A stretch of 34,586 nt of DNA, taken from the NCBI GenBank assembly GCA_902785985.1, contig CADABA010000003.1, positions 11,585 to 46,170 on the forward strand, given 5' to 3'. The first letter of the stretch is position 1, and each line of letters opens with the position of its first letter. The notes under the pieces were generated by a model that saw only the letters and a list, made by a program, of their open reading frames with translations, was not told where the DNA came from and did no database searches. Shown here piece after piece: positions 26,118 to 34,490 of this stretch. The translations under genes were made by a program, and so were the position numbers. This stretch comes from an uncultured Lachnospiraceae bacterium (GTDB taxonomy: Bacteria; Bacillota; Clostridia; Lachnospirales; Lachnospiraceae).

Positions 26118-26239
26118 GCAAAGCGAACGGCATATTTCACCCTTCTTTATAGAGCAATTGATAAAGTTATTCATTTCTCCGTGCTTTGCTGTACAGGATC
26201 GGATCGAATTCCGCTCGCGGATAAAATGCGAAAAAGTTC

Positions 26240-26297
26240 GAAAAAAAGATCCCGCAGGATATTCCAATGATCCGCTCATTGAAATATCCTGCGGGAC
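26240..26297 (-). terminator. Terminator of the micro-operon
   Basis: Near-perfect 22-bp stem (GGTCCCGCAGGATATTTCAAT pairing with ATTCCAATGA..GATCCTGC-type arm, 26249-26297), followed on the minus strand by TTTTTTT (26247-26241). It begins about 20 bases after the stop of the 30-codon ORF. Confidence 0.9.
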
Positions 26298-26316
26298 CTT
26301 ACGGTCCATTCTGAAT

Positions 26317-26409
26317 TTATTTCTCATATTTTCTGATCTGGAATGCGATGTCTGCTCCCATAAGTGCTCCAAAGCAGGCGATAAGTCCCATCCATACAGC
26401 TGCAATCAT
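26317..26409 (-). CDS. Small 30-residue membrane protein
   Basis: ATG 26409, with GGAGG nine bases upstream, opens a 30-codon frame. It has one hydrophobic segment, MIAAVWMGLIACFGALMG, followed by a charged tail ending IRKYEK, and TAA at 26319-26317. It has its own promoter (26510-26482) and a strong terminator, so it is very probably expressed. It is a single-span membrane peptide with the charged end likely inside. No family is recognised; KdpF and other tiny subunits share the size but not the sequence. It is transcribed divergently from the LysR gene. Confidence 0.65.
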   Translation of the reverse strand: MIAAVWMGLIACFGALMGADIAFQIRKYEK

Positions 26410-26413
26410 TGCT

Positions 26414-26458
26414 TTATACCTCCGATGCCTTTTCTAACCGATTGTACATGCGGGTCAT
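26414..26458 (-). CDS. Putative 14-residue ORF coupled to the small membrane protein
   Basis: ATG 26458 with GGGAG upstream encodes MTRMYNRLEKASEV, stopping at 26414, four bases before the next start codon; the second gene's GGAGG lies inside its last codons. Such spacing suggests a leader peptide coupling translation of the 30-residue protein, or simply a chance frame. Confidence 0.35.
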   Translation of the reverse strand: MTRMYNRLEKASEV

Positions 26459-26481
26459 CTTTTCTCCCGCCCTTCATTTCT

Positions 26482-26510
26482 TTTATAACTCATGTTAGAA
26501 TAAATGTAAA
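26482..26510 (-). promoter_or_regulatory. Micro-operon promoter, divergent from LysR
   Basis: Minus-strand TTTACA (26510-26505), 17-bp spacer, TATAAA (26487-26482). The start of the LysR gene lies 65 bp away on the other strand, the standard layout for a LysR protein and its target. Confidence 0.7.
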
Positions 26511-26574
26511 ACGAATATTTTTCTCATTAAATGTTCCGTTTTCGACTATTCCGAATGGAGGGCTCTCACACTAT

Positions 26575-27462
26575 ATGGACATCGGATCCCTGGAACTTTT
26601 TATCGATCTGCGCGAATCCGGAAGCCTCTCGGCTACCGCCAAAAACCACTATCTTACGGAATCGACCGTCAGCAAGCGGCTCGTCTCTCTCGAAAATGAG
26701 CTCGGAGTCCGCCTGTTCGAGCGAGGAAAAGGCAGGAATCGCATCCGTCTCACCGTGGAAGGTGCGGCTTTCTATGATATCGCCCGCCGCATGCTGATCC
26801 TGAACACTCAGGCCATGCATCTGCAGGATAACCGGGTCCGCCACTACCTGACAGTCAGCAGCATCAACAGTATGCAGGATTATTCGCTTCCGGATTTTAT
26901 CAAGGCATTCCGAAAGGAGCACCCCGAAATCTTCTTTTCCCTCGAGGATCACAGATCCACAGGGATCTATACTCTGCTGGAGCATCAGCGCATCGACATC
27001 GGGATCACCCAGGCGCCGTCCCCCTACCCTGATCTCGAAGCCCTTCTGCTCTTTGAGGAGGAATACAGGGTCGTTTTTAAAAAAGAAGGCTCCCGGGAAG
27101 AATACGGGCATGGAATTCATCCTTCCGCCCTCAAGGCGGGACACGAGATCTACGAATCCTACTGCGACATCTTCCGTGAGTGGCATGATCAGTGGTGGCC
27201 GCCTTTCCAGTCCAAGATCCGGGTGAACATTACCCCGACAGCGGAGAAATACTTTGAGGATCCTGATGACTGGATGATCGTGCCGGCCTGCATAGCAGAT
27301 TATCTGGACAGAAAAGGCTACGTATCCTATCCCTTCTCTGTGAAGGCACCGCGGCATCAGGTCTATATTGCCTACCACAAGGATTATCTGAATCAGGATA
27401 TTCCTGTATTTGTCGACGCGATTTTGCAGTATTATAAAGAGCGGAAAAAGAAACTTCCCTGA
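26575..27462 (+). CDS. LysR-family transcriptional regulator
   Basis: 295 residues. The N-terminal helix-turn-helix (about 1-62) has SLSATAKNHYLTESTVSKRL and LENELGVRLFERGKGRNRIRLT; an effector-binding domain follows. The start is ATG 26575, though the GGAGG upstream is rather far (13 bases); the longer open frame to 26158 crosses the terminator and micro-operon and is not credible. It is divergent from the 30-residue membrane protein operon, its likely target, and is followed 35 bp later by a plsY-like gene in the same direction. The effector is unknown. Confidence 0.88.
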   Translation: MDIGSLELFIDLRESGSLSATAKNHYLTESTVSKRLVSLENELGVRLFERGKGRNRIRLTVEGAAFYDIARRMLILNTQAMHLQDNRVRHYLTVSSINSMQDYSLPDFIKAFRKEHPEIFFSLEDHRSTGIYTLLEHQRIDIGITQAPSPYPDLEALLLFEEEYRVVFKKEGSREEYGHGIHPSALKAGHEIYESYCDIFREWHDQWWPPFQSKIRVNITPTAEKYFEDPDDWMIVPACIADYLDRKGYVSYPFSVKAPRHQVYIAYHKDYLNQDIPVFVDAILQYYKERKKKLP

Positions 27463-27497
27463 CCGGCTCGTCACAATTACTTAGAAGGATCCAGAAA

Positions 27498-28214
27498 ATG
27501 AAAGAACGAATCATCTGTCTGCTCATCGGCTACCTCTTCGGCTGTTTTATGACCGCGGAAATCGTTACGCGAAAGCTCACCGGGAAATCCGCCCGGGAAC
27601 TCGGAACATCCGGCAACCCCGGAATGGCCAACGTGATGGCGAATCTCGGATTCAAGGCCGGCATCACCGTTTTGATCGGCGACCTCACAAAGACGATTGC
27701 AGCCTCCGTCGTCTGCTTTCTCCTTTTCGGGAAGGACATCGGAAATATGGCCCTTCTCTACGCGGGACTCGGCGCGACGGTCGGCCACGACTTTCCTTTC
27801 TGGATGAAATTCCGGGGCGGGAAGGGCGTTGCCTCAAGCAGCGTCGCATTTGCCATCTTTGATCCCTTCTGGGGACTCATTGCGAACATCGCAGGAATGT
27901 TCATCGTCTTCGCGACGAAATACCTGTGCATCGGCGGCGTGGTAATTCCGGTCTTTTTAGGCATTATCTATGCTTTATTCTTCAATAACATTGAGGCGCT
28001 CATCATCCTGATCATCTTCGCAGTCCTTGCATTTACCTGTCACTTCACGAAGATCGCGGGAATTCCTTCCGGGAAGACCGAGAAGACGGACGTCATCGGA
28101 GCGCTCCGTCGCAGACTCAGCCCGGGAAAGCTCTTCCTCCTCATACTGGCCGCCATCGTCATCGTCACAGCGGACGCATATTTCTTTGGTCCACTCGCCG
28201 GTGTATCGTTTTAA
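27498..28214 (+). CDS. plsY: PlsY-family glycerol-3-phosphate acyltransferase (possible paralogue)
   Basis: 238 residues, strongly hydrophobic. PlsY transfers acyl groups from acyl-phosphate to glycerol-3-phosphate, the first step of phospholipid synthesis, in the membrane. The family blocks are present: GTSGNPGMANVMANLG (36-51), GHDFPFWMKFRGGKGVA (96-112) and a third conserved loop near 190. The protein is about 25-40 residues longer than typical, with an extra C-terminal membrane helix. The first block departs slightly from the usual GSGNxGxTNxxR, so it may be a paralogue. It lies downstream of, and may be cotranscribed with, the LysR gene. Confidence 0.85.
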   Translation: MKERIICLLIGYLFGCFMTAEIVTRKLTGKSARELGTSGNPGMANVMANLGFKAGITVLIGDLTKTIAASVVCFLLFGKDIGNMALLYAGLGATVGHDFPFWMKFRGGKGVASSSVAFAIFDPFWGLIANIAGMFIVFATKYLCIGGVVIPVFLGIIYALFFNNIEALIILIIFAVLAFTCHFTKIAGIPSGKTEKTDVIGALRRRLSPGKLFLLILAAIVIVTADAYFFGPLAGVSF

Positions 28215-28304
28215 TCTCTGACGCAGAATTCCCGTGTTCCGGGCAGTGAGATGCATGTGCAAAGTGAGACCCGGCTCTGACATGGGTCACCTGCCCGCGT
28301 CAGA

Positions 28305-28440
28305 GATGAAAGCCTCAGCTCCACAATGCTCCACTGGAGCATTGTTACGCATGCTCAGGCACGGCGGATCGCAGCCGCGCAAACAGGAAGGTGCTTCGCA
28401 CGGTTGCGCGGCGCGGCAGGAACGCCGAGGCGTTCCGATC
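28305..28440 (-). repeat. Dispersed mosaic repeat, copy 6 (inverted)
   Basis: Reverse-complement copy: GCCTCAGCTCCACAATGCTCCACTGGAGCATTG, then GGCACGGCGGATCGCAGCC, GAAGGTGCTTCGCAC, GCGCGGCGCGGC and GAACGCCGAGGCGTTCC. It lies between the convergent plsY-like gene and the repeat-bearing small gene. Confidence 0.85.
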
Positions 28441-28458
28441 ACGAAAAGTCCCGCGGTT

Positions 28459-28917
28459 TCACCCGTGGAATTTTTTCTTCCATGCGTTGAGTTCCTTCTC
28501 TTTTCCGATCGCGATGAGCCATGCCTCAAATTCCGGTATCAGATGCCCCTTGCCGGCATACAGCTCCCGCACCTTCCTGCTGAGTTCGCGTCTCGAAATA
28601 TCCGCATAGCTCTGAAAATAGAGGGCCAGCTCGGAAAGCGTCCGAAACTCCATGCCGTCGAACAGAAATATCTCCGTGTCTTTGCCTGCCGGGTCAGGGC
28701 TGTTCTCTGATTCGCCTCTGTCCAACCCATTTACGGCAGCAGTCCGGTCAGGATCCTTCCCTGATCCGTTCCTCTCCGACTCATTAAACGCAGCAGTCTG
28801 CTCCGGATCGTAATCCGATACCGTTCTCTCCGACTCATTAAGCGCAGCAGTCTGCTCCGGATCGTAATCCGATACCGTCCTCTCTGACTCCTCCAAATCC
28901 TTCCTGAACCCGTTCAT
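28459..28917 (-). CDS. Small protein with 18-residue tandem repeats, coupled to the helicase gene
   Basis: 152 residues. The N-terminal half is three copies of an 18-residue acidic repeat (ESERTVSDYDPEQTAALN, third copy diverged), encoded by 54-bp DNA repeats at about 28730-28890. The C-terminal 70 residues are a compact domain, FDGMEFRTLSELALYFQSYA ... EFEAWLIAIGKEKELNAW, with a pattern seen in accessory segments of larger proteins but not confidently named. Its ATG overlaps the helicase TGA (ATGA), so the two are translated together. It may be a binding partner of the helicase; the function is unknown. Confidence 0.7.
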   Translation of the reverse strand: MNGFRKDLEESERTVSDYDPEQTAALNESERTVSDYDPEQTAAFNESERNGSGKDPDRTAAVNGLDRGESENSPDPAGKDTEIFLFDGMEFRTLSELALYFQSYADISRRELSRKVRELYAGKGHLIPEFEAWLIAIGKEKELNAWKKKFHG

Positions 28918-31900
28918 TCAATCTCCCTATGCCCTTCCGCGCTTCTCCGCGCCTTTTCCAGAAAGTCCGTAAGCCTCTGCTTCTCCTCCTCCGGCATCCG
29001 GAACCAGTTAAAGGACCATACATGATGCATCTTCCATCCCATGGATTTTAACATCGCTTTCTTAAGAACATCCCTCTCCCTGACCGTGCGTCCCATCCTG
29101 TAACTGTCTCCGTCGCACTCAATTCCCGCGAAGTAAGTATCCTCCGCTCCGGTCTCCCTGACGGCAATATCCACCCTGCATCGGGATGCGCCGACATTCT
29201 GCCGAACCGCATATCCCTGCTGCCGGATGAACTCCGCGACCGCATCCTCAAAGGATCCTTTCTCTGACGTCTCCCTGCCGGCAGAGTACTCCGTACCTCC
29301 GCTCATCGCGAATGCGATATAGTCCCGAAGCATCCGTACGCCTTCCGCCCGTGTCCGCGTGATATCGATATCCTCCGGCAGGATCGACCCGACGAGCTTC
29401 ACATTGAACTTGGCTCTCGTGATCGCGACATTCAGCCTGCGTTCCCCGCCGGCTGCTCCGAGCGGCCCGAACCGCATGTACATTTTCCCCTGTTCATTCT
29501 TTGCGTAACAAATGCTGAAGAGAATCGTGTCGCGCTCATCTCCCTGGACATTTTCAAGATTCTTCACAAAGAACGGTTCCTCGCGCTCCTCATCGAAAAA
29601 GCTCTCGAATTCCGGGTGCTGCAGTCTGAACCGTCCGACAGCGTTCTCGATCACGCTCTGCTGCTTTTCGGAAAATGCCACCACTCCGAGCGATCTCTCC
29701 GGATGAAGCCGGATATGCTCCCGAATGAGCTCCACACACCTGTCCGCTTCCGCGGTGTTGGTCCTGTCCCTGTAAATGCCGTTTTCCACCAGCACATACT
29801 CGATTCCCCGGTCAGGCTGCCGACCGCATCCGGGGAATGTGATCAGTTTATTTTCATATATTTCCCTGTTCGAAAATGCGATCAGGGACTCATCCCTGCT
29901 CCTGTAATGCCACAGAAGCATGCAGGAAGGAAGATACACAGCAGCCTCGTCAAGAACAGACTCGCTGACCGGTTCATCCGGATAATCCTCCTCATCCGGA
30001 TCAGGATCCTCCGCCCCCCTGACCGCCGTGGTAAAGAAGCTCGTCGGCGGCATCTGCCTGGTATCTCCCGTGATAATGACCTGCTTTCCCCGAAAGATTG
30101 CACCGATCGCATCCTCCGGGAGAATCTGTGAAGCCTCATCAAAAATGACCATATCGAATGTGTACTGGTCCGGATCCAGAAAATAAGCGACTGAGAGCGG
30201 CGACATCATCAGACACGGCTTCAGACTCATGACAAGATTCGGGATTTCCCGGAGAAGTCTCCTGATCGGCTTGATGCTTCTCTTTTTGCCGGCCTCATGC
30301 CGAAGGATCGCCATCTCGCTGCCTTTCCTGATGGCTGCGCGGCTTTCCGGCTTCCTGCGCGTAAGCATTTCGCCAATTCGCTCCCGGGCGATGCGGAGCG
30401 AATCCGCGTCGTCCTCCGCAAACCGGGCGATCAGGGCTTCATGAACATGCGATCTGAAGTTCCGGAGCTGTCTTCCATCCTCATCAGATAAGAGTTCGAA
30501 AAGCCACTTCGTATAAAAACTCTTCTTGAACACATCCGCATAGTGCTCCGGATCGATTTCCTGCCCGATGCAGGCATCGATGAAGCCGGATACGCCGGAT
30601 TTCTGGCATATCCCCCGCGTTTCCTCAAAGCTCAGCCAGCTGTACAGTTTTTCGATATCACTGCATCCGCGGACCTTCTCAGTAAAATCATCGATGGAAA
30701 GTCCCGTAAGTTCGTTCTGAGGGAACCATCCGAAGAATTTCCGGACAGTCCCTGCAAAAGACCGCAGGATGCGGTACGGATCTTCCTTTTGCACACCGGT
30801 CTTCCCGTTCCTGACTGCGGATGCATCACTCTGCAGATCAGCCGCGTTCGCTCCCGCAGCGGGCGGCGCACTGTTCCGGCGAACAGTATCGGTTTCTGCG
30901 CCCGGTCTCTCATATTTCCGGAATCCTGTCTCCTGCAGGATCTTTGCAAGTCTCTCCCCTGCCTGCCGGATCACCTCATCCGGGCTGTTCAATAAATTCT
31001 CATCTGCCTCCCGGATCTCCTCATCCGGGCTGTTCATCGGTCTCTTATCCGCCTCCCGGATCTCCTCATCCGGACTGTATAAGGATCTCTTATCCTCCGT
31101 CCGAATCTCCTCATCCGGCTTCGGATCCTTCCCCCGGACAGGGAATGGTACACCGAAAAATGTCAGGAGCTCTCTTCTGCGGACTTCGAATGCCTTCTCC
31201 TCCTCCAGATAGTCGAGAAGTTTCTCCTCGATTTTCGTAAGGTCCTCCTCCGGCTCTCTCAGCGCACGGGAAACGGCCTCCGCCGCCTTCGCCGCCGCAG
31301 CCGGACCCGCTGTGATCTGCCTTTCAAGAACCTGCGCTCTCTCCGGAAGGGGTATCCCGCTTCGTTCTGCTGCGCACTCATAACGCGAAAGGATATCCCC
31401 CGTAAGAATCTCCTCCGGCAGATATCCTCCAATCCTGATCGTCCGCCTGTCCGCTTTCAGGCTGAGCTCTGATGCAAGAATGTCTGATATTCCGTACTTC
31501 TCGCCATACGCCTGTACAGGTCTCACTGCCAGGAGGACTTCTTCCACGTAATTCCAGTCTGTTTTCTCCCCGAGATAGTACCCGCCGAGAATCCCCGCAC
31601 ACTGTTCCTCGGTATTCACTAGTCCGAGAACCTCCACGCGGTAGGCATCGAGCTCACGAAGTCCGGCAAGGAGCGACTTATCGTCAGTCGGTGCACCGTT
31701 CTTCCGCATGGAAAGCAGAATGGCCCTGTCTCTCCTGTAATTTCCTCCGAGCCTTCTGAAAAACGATGCGGACTCCCCCTCAAACCTCCCGAGGAGTTCC
31801 CGGGTCTCGAGATCGAGGAACTCCTCCTTCCATCCTTCCAGAATGTCTTTTCGGTTATTGTTTACGATCTCGTTCCTCATTTTCCGGACGCGCACAAGCG

Positions 31901-33860
31901 TGGAGAGCTTCTCATACGTGCCCTCCCCGAACCACTCGATACACATCGCATAAGGAATCGACAGAATTCCGGCCAGTTCTCCGATCTGGCGGATTCCTGC
32001 TGCGGTGAACGGGATTGTCTGCCCGCTCTCCCGCGCTGCCGCCTCAATGAAGCCGCCGATTTCGCGCACTTCCCGGCAGGCTGCGCCAAGTGCTTCATAC
32101 AGCCGCATTCTTCTGTCAGGGTCCTTAATGTCCTCTGCGGAAATGCCGCATTCCCGGGCCGTACTGTACAAATTCCGGAGGCCGGCAAGATAACGCTCTG
32201 CCAGATCCGCATCCATTCCCTCTCTGAAGACAGGCGAGACATATTTTCTGCCGCCGGCATAAAGATCCCCATACTCGCAGATCCCCTCTGAAAATGAAAG
32301 GATTCCTCCGATCGTTCCGTCCCCCTCCCCGCTGAGCGCCGGGACAGCCGCAAGAAGCGCCTCTGTCACCTTCCTGATCTCATTCATCCTTTCATAAGTA
32401 ACCATGGAAATGGAAGTCCCGCGCCAGGGATTTGCGAACGGATTCTCCCCGGATCTGCGCGAAAAATCCCGGTACTTTATGAGCGCTTCCAGGCGCCGGG
32501 CAAAATCCTGCCCGTCAACAGATCCGTAAGAATCGGATTCCGGGAGAATGACCTCCGGTTCCTCCCGCAGCCGGATAAGCTCGCTGACCGCCTCTGAGAC
32601 CCTGAGCCCGAGAGGACTCTGTTCACCGTACATAAGAGAAAAATACTTCCGAAGCTCTTCCCGCTCCCGCTCGGCTCTTCCGATGGAAAGATAATCTTCG
32701 GCGGGAGCCGCGACGATCGGCTCGTCCAGCGTCCTTGCAAGCTCCTGAACAATGCCCTTCTTTTCCGTCTTGCAGCTGTGTAGAGGCAGGCAGTAATCGC
32801 CGAGACCGCCTTCTCGGAGCCTCTTCAGAACGACATTCAGGGCGGCCATTTTTTCGGACACGAAAAGGATCTTTTTCCCGTCCGCAAGTCCTTCGGCAAT
32901 GATATTCGTAATCGTCTGGCTCTTGCCCGTTCCGGGAGGACCCATGAGCACAAAGCTCATACCCTGTCTTGACATACGGATCGCGTCCAGCTGGCTCGCA
33001 TCCGCGTTCACTACCTGACGCGTCTCAAGGTAAGGGATCTCGTCATGGTCAAAATTCCGGACATCCTCATCCGGCAGCGGAAGACCCGACAGATCCCCGC
33101 AGAAGGCCCGGATGACCGGATTCTCAAAAATCCTGTCCTGATACTTCAGAAGATCCCGATACATGACGATTTTCAGGAAGGAAAGGAGCCCCAGATCCGC
33201 CTCCTTATGCACCTTCCATCCATTGCTCTCTGCAAGTGCTCTTACGATATCAAGATAGGCGATGATCCCTGCCTCGGGATCAAAGTCAGGAAGATCGATC
33301 CCGAAATGAGTATTTAACGCATAGTCGAGCGTCGGATTGACAACGATATCTTCATCGAGCTTTCTGAGAGAATAGCCGCTCGTGAGCGATTTTCGCTCGA
33401 TCGTGACAGGCACAAGGACAAGAGGGGAATTCATAGGCGGTTCCGAGGGCTTCTGCTTCCATTCAAGAAAGCCGAAGCTCAGATAAAGGATGTTGACACC
33501 CTGCTCCTCCAGGGAAAGCTTTGCCTTCTGGCGAAGGTTTCTGAGCGTACTCTGCATGTCCTCCGTCGGCTGATCGGACCCGATCTCCCCTGTCACCAGT
33601 TCTACAGGGGCAGAGAGGCTGTCCATAAGCGCAAAAAATCCTGTGAGGTATGCATCATGGCTCACATCGACCCGCTTTTTGAAAGGGACCGCGCGTGTGC
33701 TTCCGGCGATTTTTGCAAATAACGTCTCAAAATCAGGCGTCAGAATGTGCAGCGTACCGCGTCTGGTCTTTCTGTAATGCATCATGCGGTTGCGGCGGCC
33801 CAGATCGAGAAGCCCGTTGCGCCAGGTCTCAAGTTTCTTTCTCTGTCTTACAGGATCCAT
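28914..33860 (-). CDS. Giant SF1 helicase with N-terminal DUF4011 and C-terminal Vsr-like nuclease domain
   Basis: About 1648 residues from ATG 33860, preferred because AAGGGAGAT lies just upstream and because a GTG at 33908 would leave only a few bases of leader. The N-terminal DUF4011 region has LETWRNGLLDLGRRNRMMHY. The helicase core has Walker A MGPPGTGKSQTI (near 305), Walker B VIFDEASQILPEDA (near 1238), GDTRQMPPTSFF, and the motif VI block GERRLNVAITRAK. At the C-terminus (about 1533-1648) a Vsr/DUF559-type endonuclease-like domain has FEDAVAEFIRQQGYAV and GIECDGDSYR. Four 15-residue repeats (PDEEIREADKRPMNS) lie near 912-962. Such proteins are suspected phage-defence or DNA-repair factors. 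Confidence 0.85.
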   Translation of the reverse strand: MDPVRQRKKLETWRNGLLDLGRRNRMMHYRKTRRGTLHILTPDFETLFAKIAGSTRAVPFKKRVDVSHDAYLTGFFALMDSLSAPVELVTGEIGSDQPTEDMQSTLRNLRQKAKLSLEEQGVNILYLSFGFLEWKQKPSEPPMNSPLVLVPVTIERKSLTSGYSLRKLDEDIVVNPTLDYALNTHFGIDLPDFDPEAGIIAYLDIVRALAESNGWKVHKEADLGLLSFLKIVMYRDLLKYQDRIFENPVIRAFCGDLSGLPLPDEDVRNFDHDEIPYLETRQVVNADASQLDAIRMSRQGMSFVLMGPPGTGKSQTITNIIAEGLADGKKILFVSEKMAALNVVLKRLREGGLGDYCLPLHSCKTEKKGIVQELARTLDEPIVAAPAEDYLSIGRAEREREELRKYFSLMYGEQSPLGLRVSEAVSELIRLREEPEVILPESDSYGSVDGQDFARRLEALIKYRDFSRRSGENPFANPWRGTSISMVTYERMNEIRKVTEALLAAVPALSGEGDGTIGGILSFSEGICEYGDLYAGGRKYVSPVFREGMDADLAERYLAGLRNLYSTARECGISAEDIKDPDRRMRLYEALGAACREVREIGGFIEAAARESGQTIPFTAAGIRQIGELAGILSIPYAMCIEWFGEGTYEKLSTLVRVRKMRNEIVNNNRKDILEGWKEEFLDLETRELLGRFEGESASFFRRLGGNYRRDRAILLSMRKNGAPTDDKSLLAGLRELDAYRVEVLGLVNTEEQCAGILGGYYLGEKTDWNYVEEVLLAVRPVQAYGEKYGISDILASELSLKADRRTIRIGGYLPEEILTGDILSRYECAAERSGIPLPERAQVLERQITAGPAAAAKAAEAVSRALREPEEDLTKIEEKLLDYLEEEKAFEVRRRELLTFFGVPFPVRGKDPKPDEEIRTEDKRSLYSPDEEIREADKRPMNSPDEEIREADENLLNSPDEVIRQAGERLAKILQETGFRKYERPGAETDTVRRNSAPPAAGANAADLQSDASAVRNGKTGVQKEDPYRILRSFAGTVRKFFGWFPQNELTGLSIDDFTEKVRGCSDIEKLYSWLSFEETRGICQKSGVSGFIDACIGQEIDPEHYADVFKKSFYTKWLFELLSDEDGRQLRNFRSHVHEALIARFAEDDADSLRIARERIGEMLTRRKPESRAAIRKGSEMAILRHEAGKKRSIKPIRRLLREIPNLVMSLKPCLMMSPLSVAYFLDPDQYTFDMVIFDEASQILPEDAIGAIFRGKQVIITGDTRQMPPTSFFTTAVRGAEDPDPDEEDYPDEPVSESVLDEAAVYLPSCMLLWHYRSRDESLIAFSNREIYENKLITFPGCGRQPDRGIEYVLVENGIYRDRTNTAEADRCVELIREHIRLHPERSLGVVAFSEKQQSVIENAVGRFRLQHPEFESFFDEEREEPFFVKNLENVQGDERDTILFSICYAKNEQGKMYMRFGPLGAAGGERRLNVAITRAKFNVKLVGSILPEDIDITRTRAEGVRMLRDYIAFAMSGGTEYSAGRETSEKGSFEDAVAEFIRQQGYAVRQNVGASRCRVDIAVRETGAEDTYFAGIECDGDSYRMGRTVRERDVLKKAMLKSMGWKMHHVWSFNWFRMPEEEKQRLTDFLEKARRSAEGHREIE

Positions 33861-33921
33861 AAAATCTCCCTTGCAAAGCTTTGCTCCTTCGGAGTATCGG
33901 CGTTTCACGGTGTTTACAGTA

Positions 33922-33950
33922 AGTATAGCTTATCGGAAGTTATGAGACAA
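33922..33950 (-). promoter_or_regulatory. Helicase operon promoter
   Basis: Minus-strand TTGTCT (33950-33945), 17-bp spacer, TATACT (33927-33922). Transcription would start near 33915, consistent with translation from ATG 33860. Confidence 0.65.
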
Positions 33951-33967
33951 CTTTCGATAAAAGACAT

Positions 33968-34213
33968 GTTCCAAGGAACGCCGCGGTGTTCCTGCCGCGC
34001 CGCGCTTACGTGCGAAGCACCTTCTTCACGGTAAGGCTGCGATCCGCCGAGCCTGAGCATTGTGTAGCTGATGCTTCTATCTCAGTGGGGAAGGCCCCCG
34101 CTTCTTTAAGCGGGGGATAATCAATATCCTGCTCGTCTCAGATGAAGGCGAGTTTCACTCTGCGCGCGTATCGCATGTCTGAAGACACGAGGAAAAGCGC
34201 GATGAAGAATAAA
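33968..34213 (+). repeat. Dispersed mosaic repeat, copy 7 (full composite)
   Basis: Contains the GAACGCCGCGGTGTTCC palindrome, the CCGCGCCGCGC block, GTGCGAAGCACCTTC, GGCTGCGATCCGCCG and GCATTGTGTAGCTGATGC. Then TCTCAGTGGGGAAG and CCCCCGC TTCTTTAA GCGGGGG are followed by ATCAATATCCTGCTCGTCT, which is inverted relative to copy 2. It ends in the right part of the MITE-like module (34141-34213). The joints show that blocks have been shuffled. Confidence 0.85.
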
Positions 34214-34321
34214 AGAGCTGCCGCGCGGCACTTTTCAAAGCTTCCGGGGCAGCTGCGGACCCGTCCGCTCATTCAGTGTCCGTGCGACAGCACTTTTTTC
34301 ATGCAGCACATGGAAGAGGCC

Positions 34322-34427
34322 GCTCTGTTTTTCATTCCGACCATCTCACAGGCTGCTCTGGCTTTTCATTCCGACCTTCTCACAGGATGCTCTGACTTTT
34401 TCTGCAGCCTTCCTCACAGCCTGCTCT
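34322..34427 (+). repeat. 33-34-bp tandem repeat, three units
   Basis: GCTCTG recurs at 34322, 34355 and 34389 (GCTCT again at 34423), with CTTTTCATTCCGACC and CTCACAGG inside each unit. It is non-coding as far as can be seen; together with 34214-34490 it separates repeat copy 7 from the last gene. Confidence 0.7.
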
Positions 34428-34490
34428 TATAAAGATCTGGTCCCTGGCGCCGCAGTCTCCCTTTCATCACAGCAGCAGGCGTTATCCGAT

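Noticed and set aside
26317..26409. KdpF subunit
   Set aside because: Similar size and one membrane span, but no kdpABC genes are near and the sequence does not resemble KdpF.
26158..27462. 434-residue LysR with a long N-terminal extension
   Set aside because: The extension overlaps the micro-operon and its terminator on the other strand; the HTH begins right after ATG 26575.
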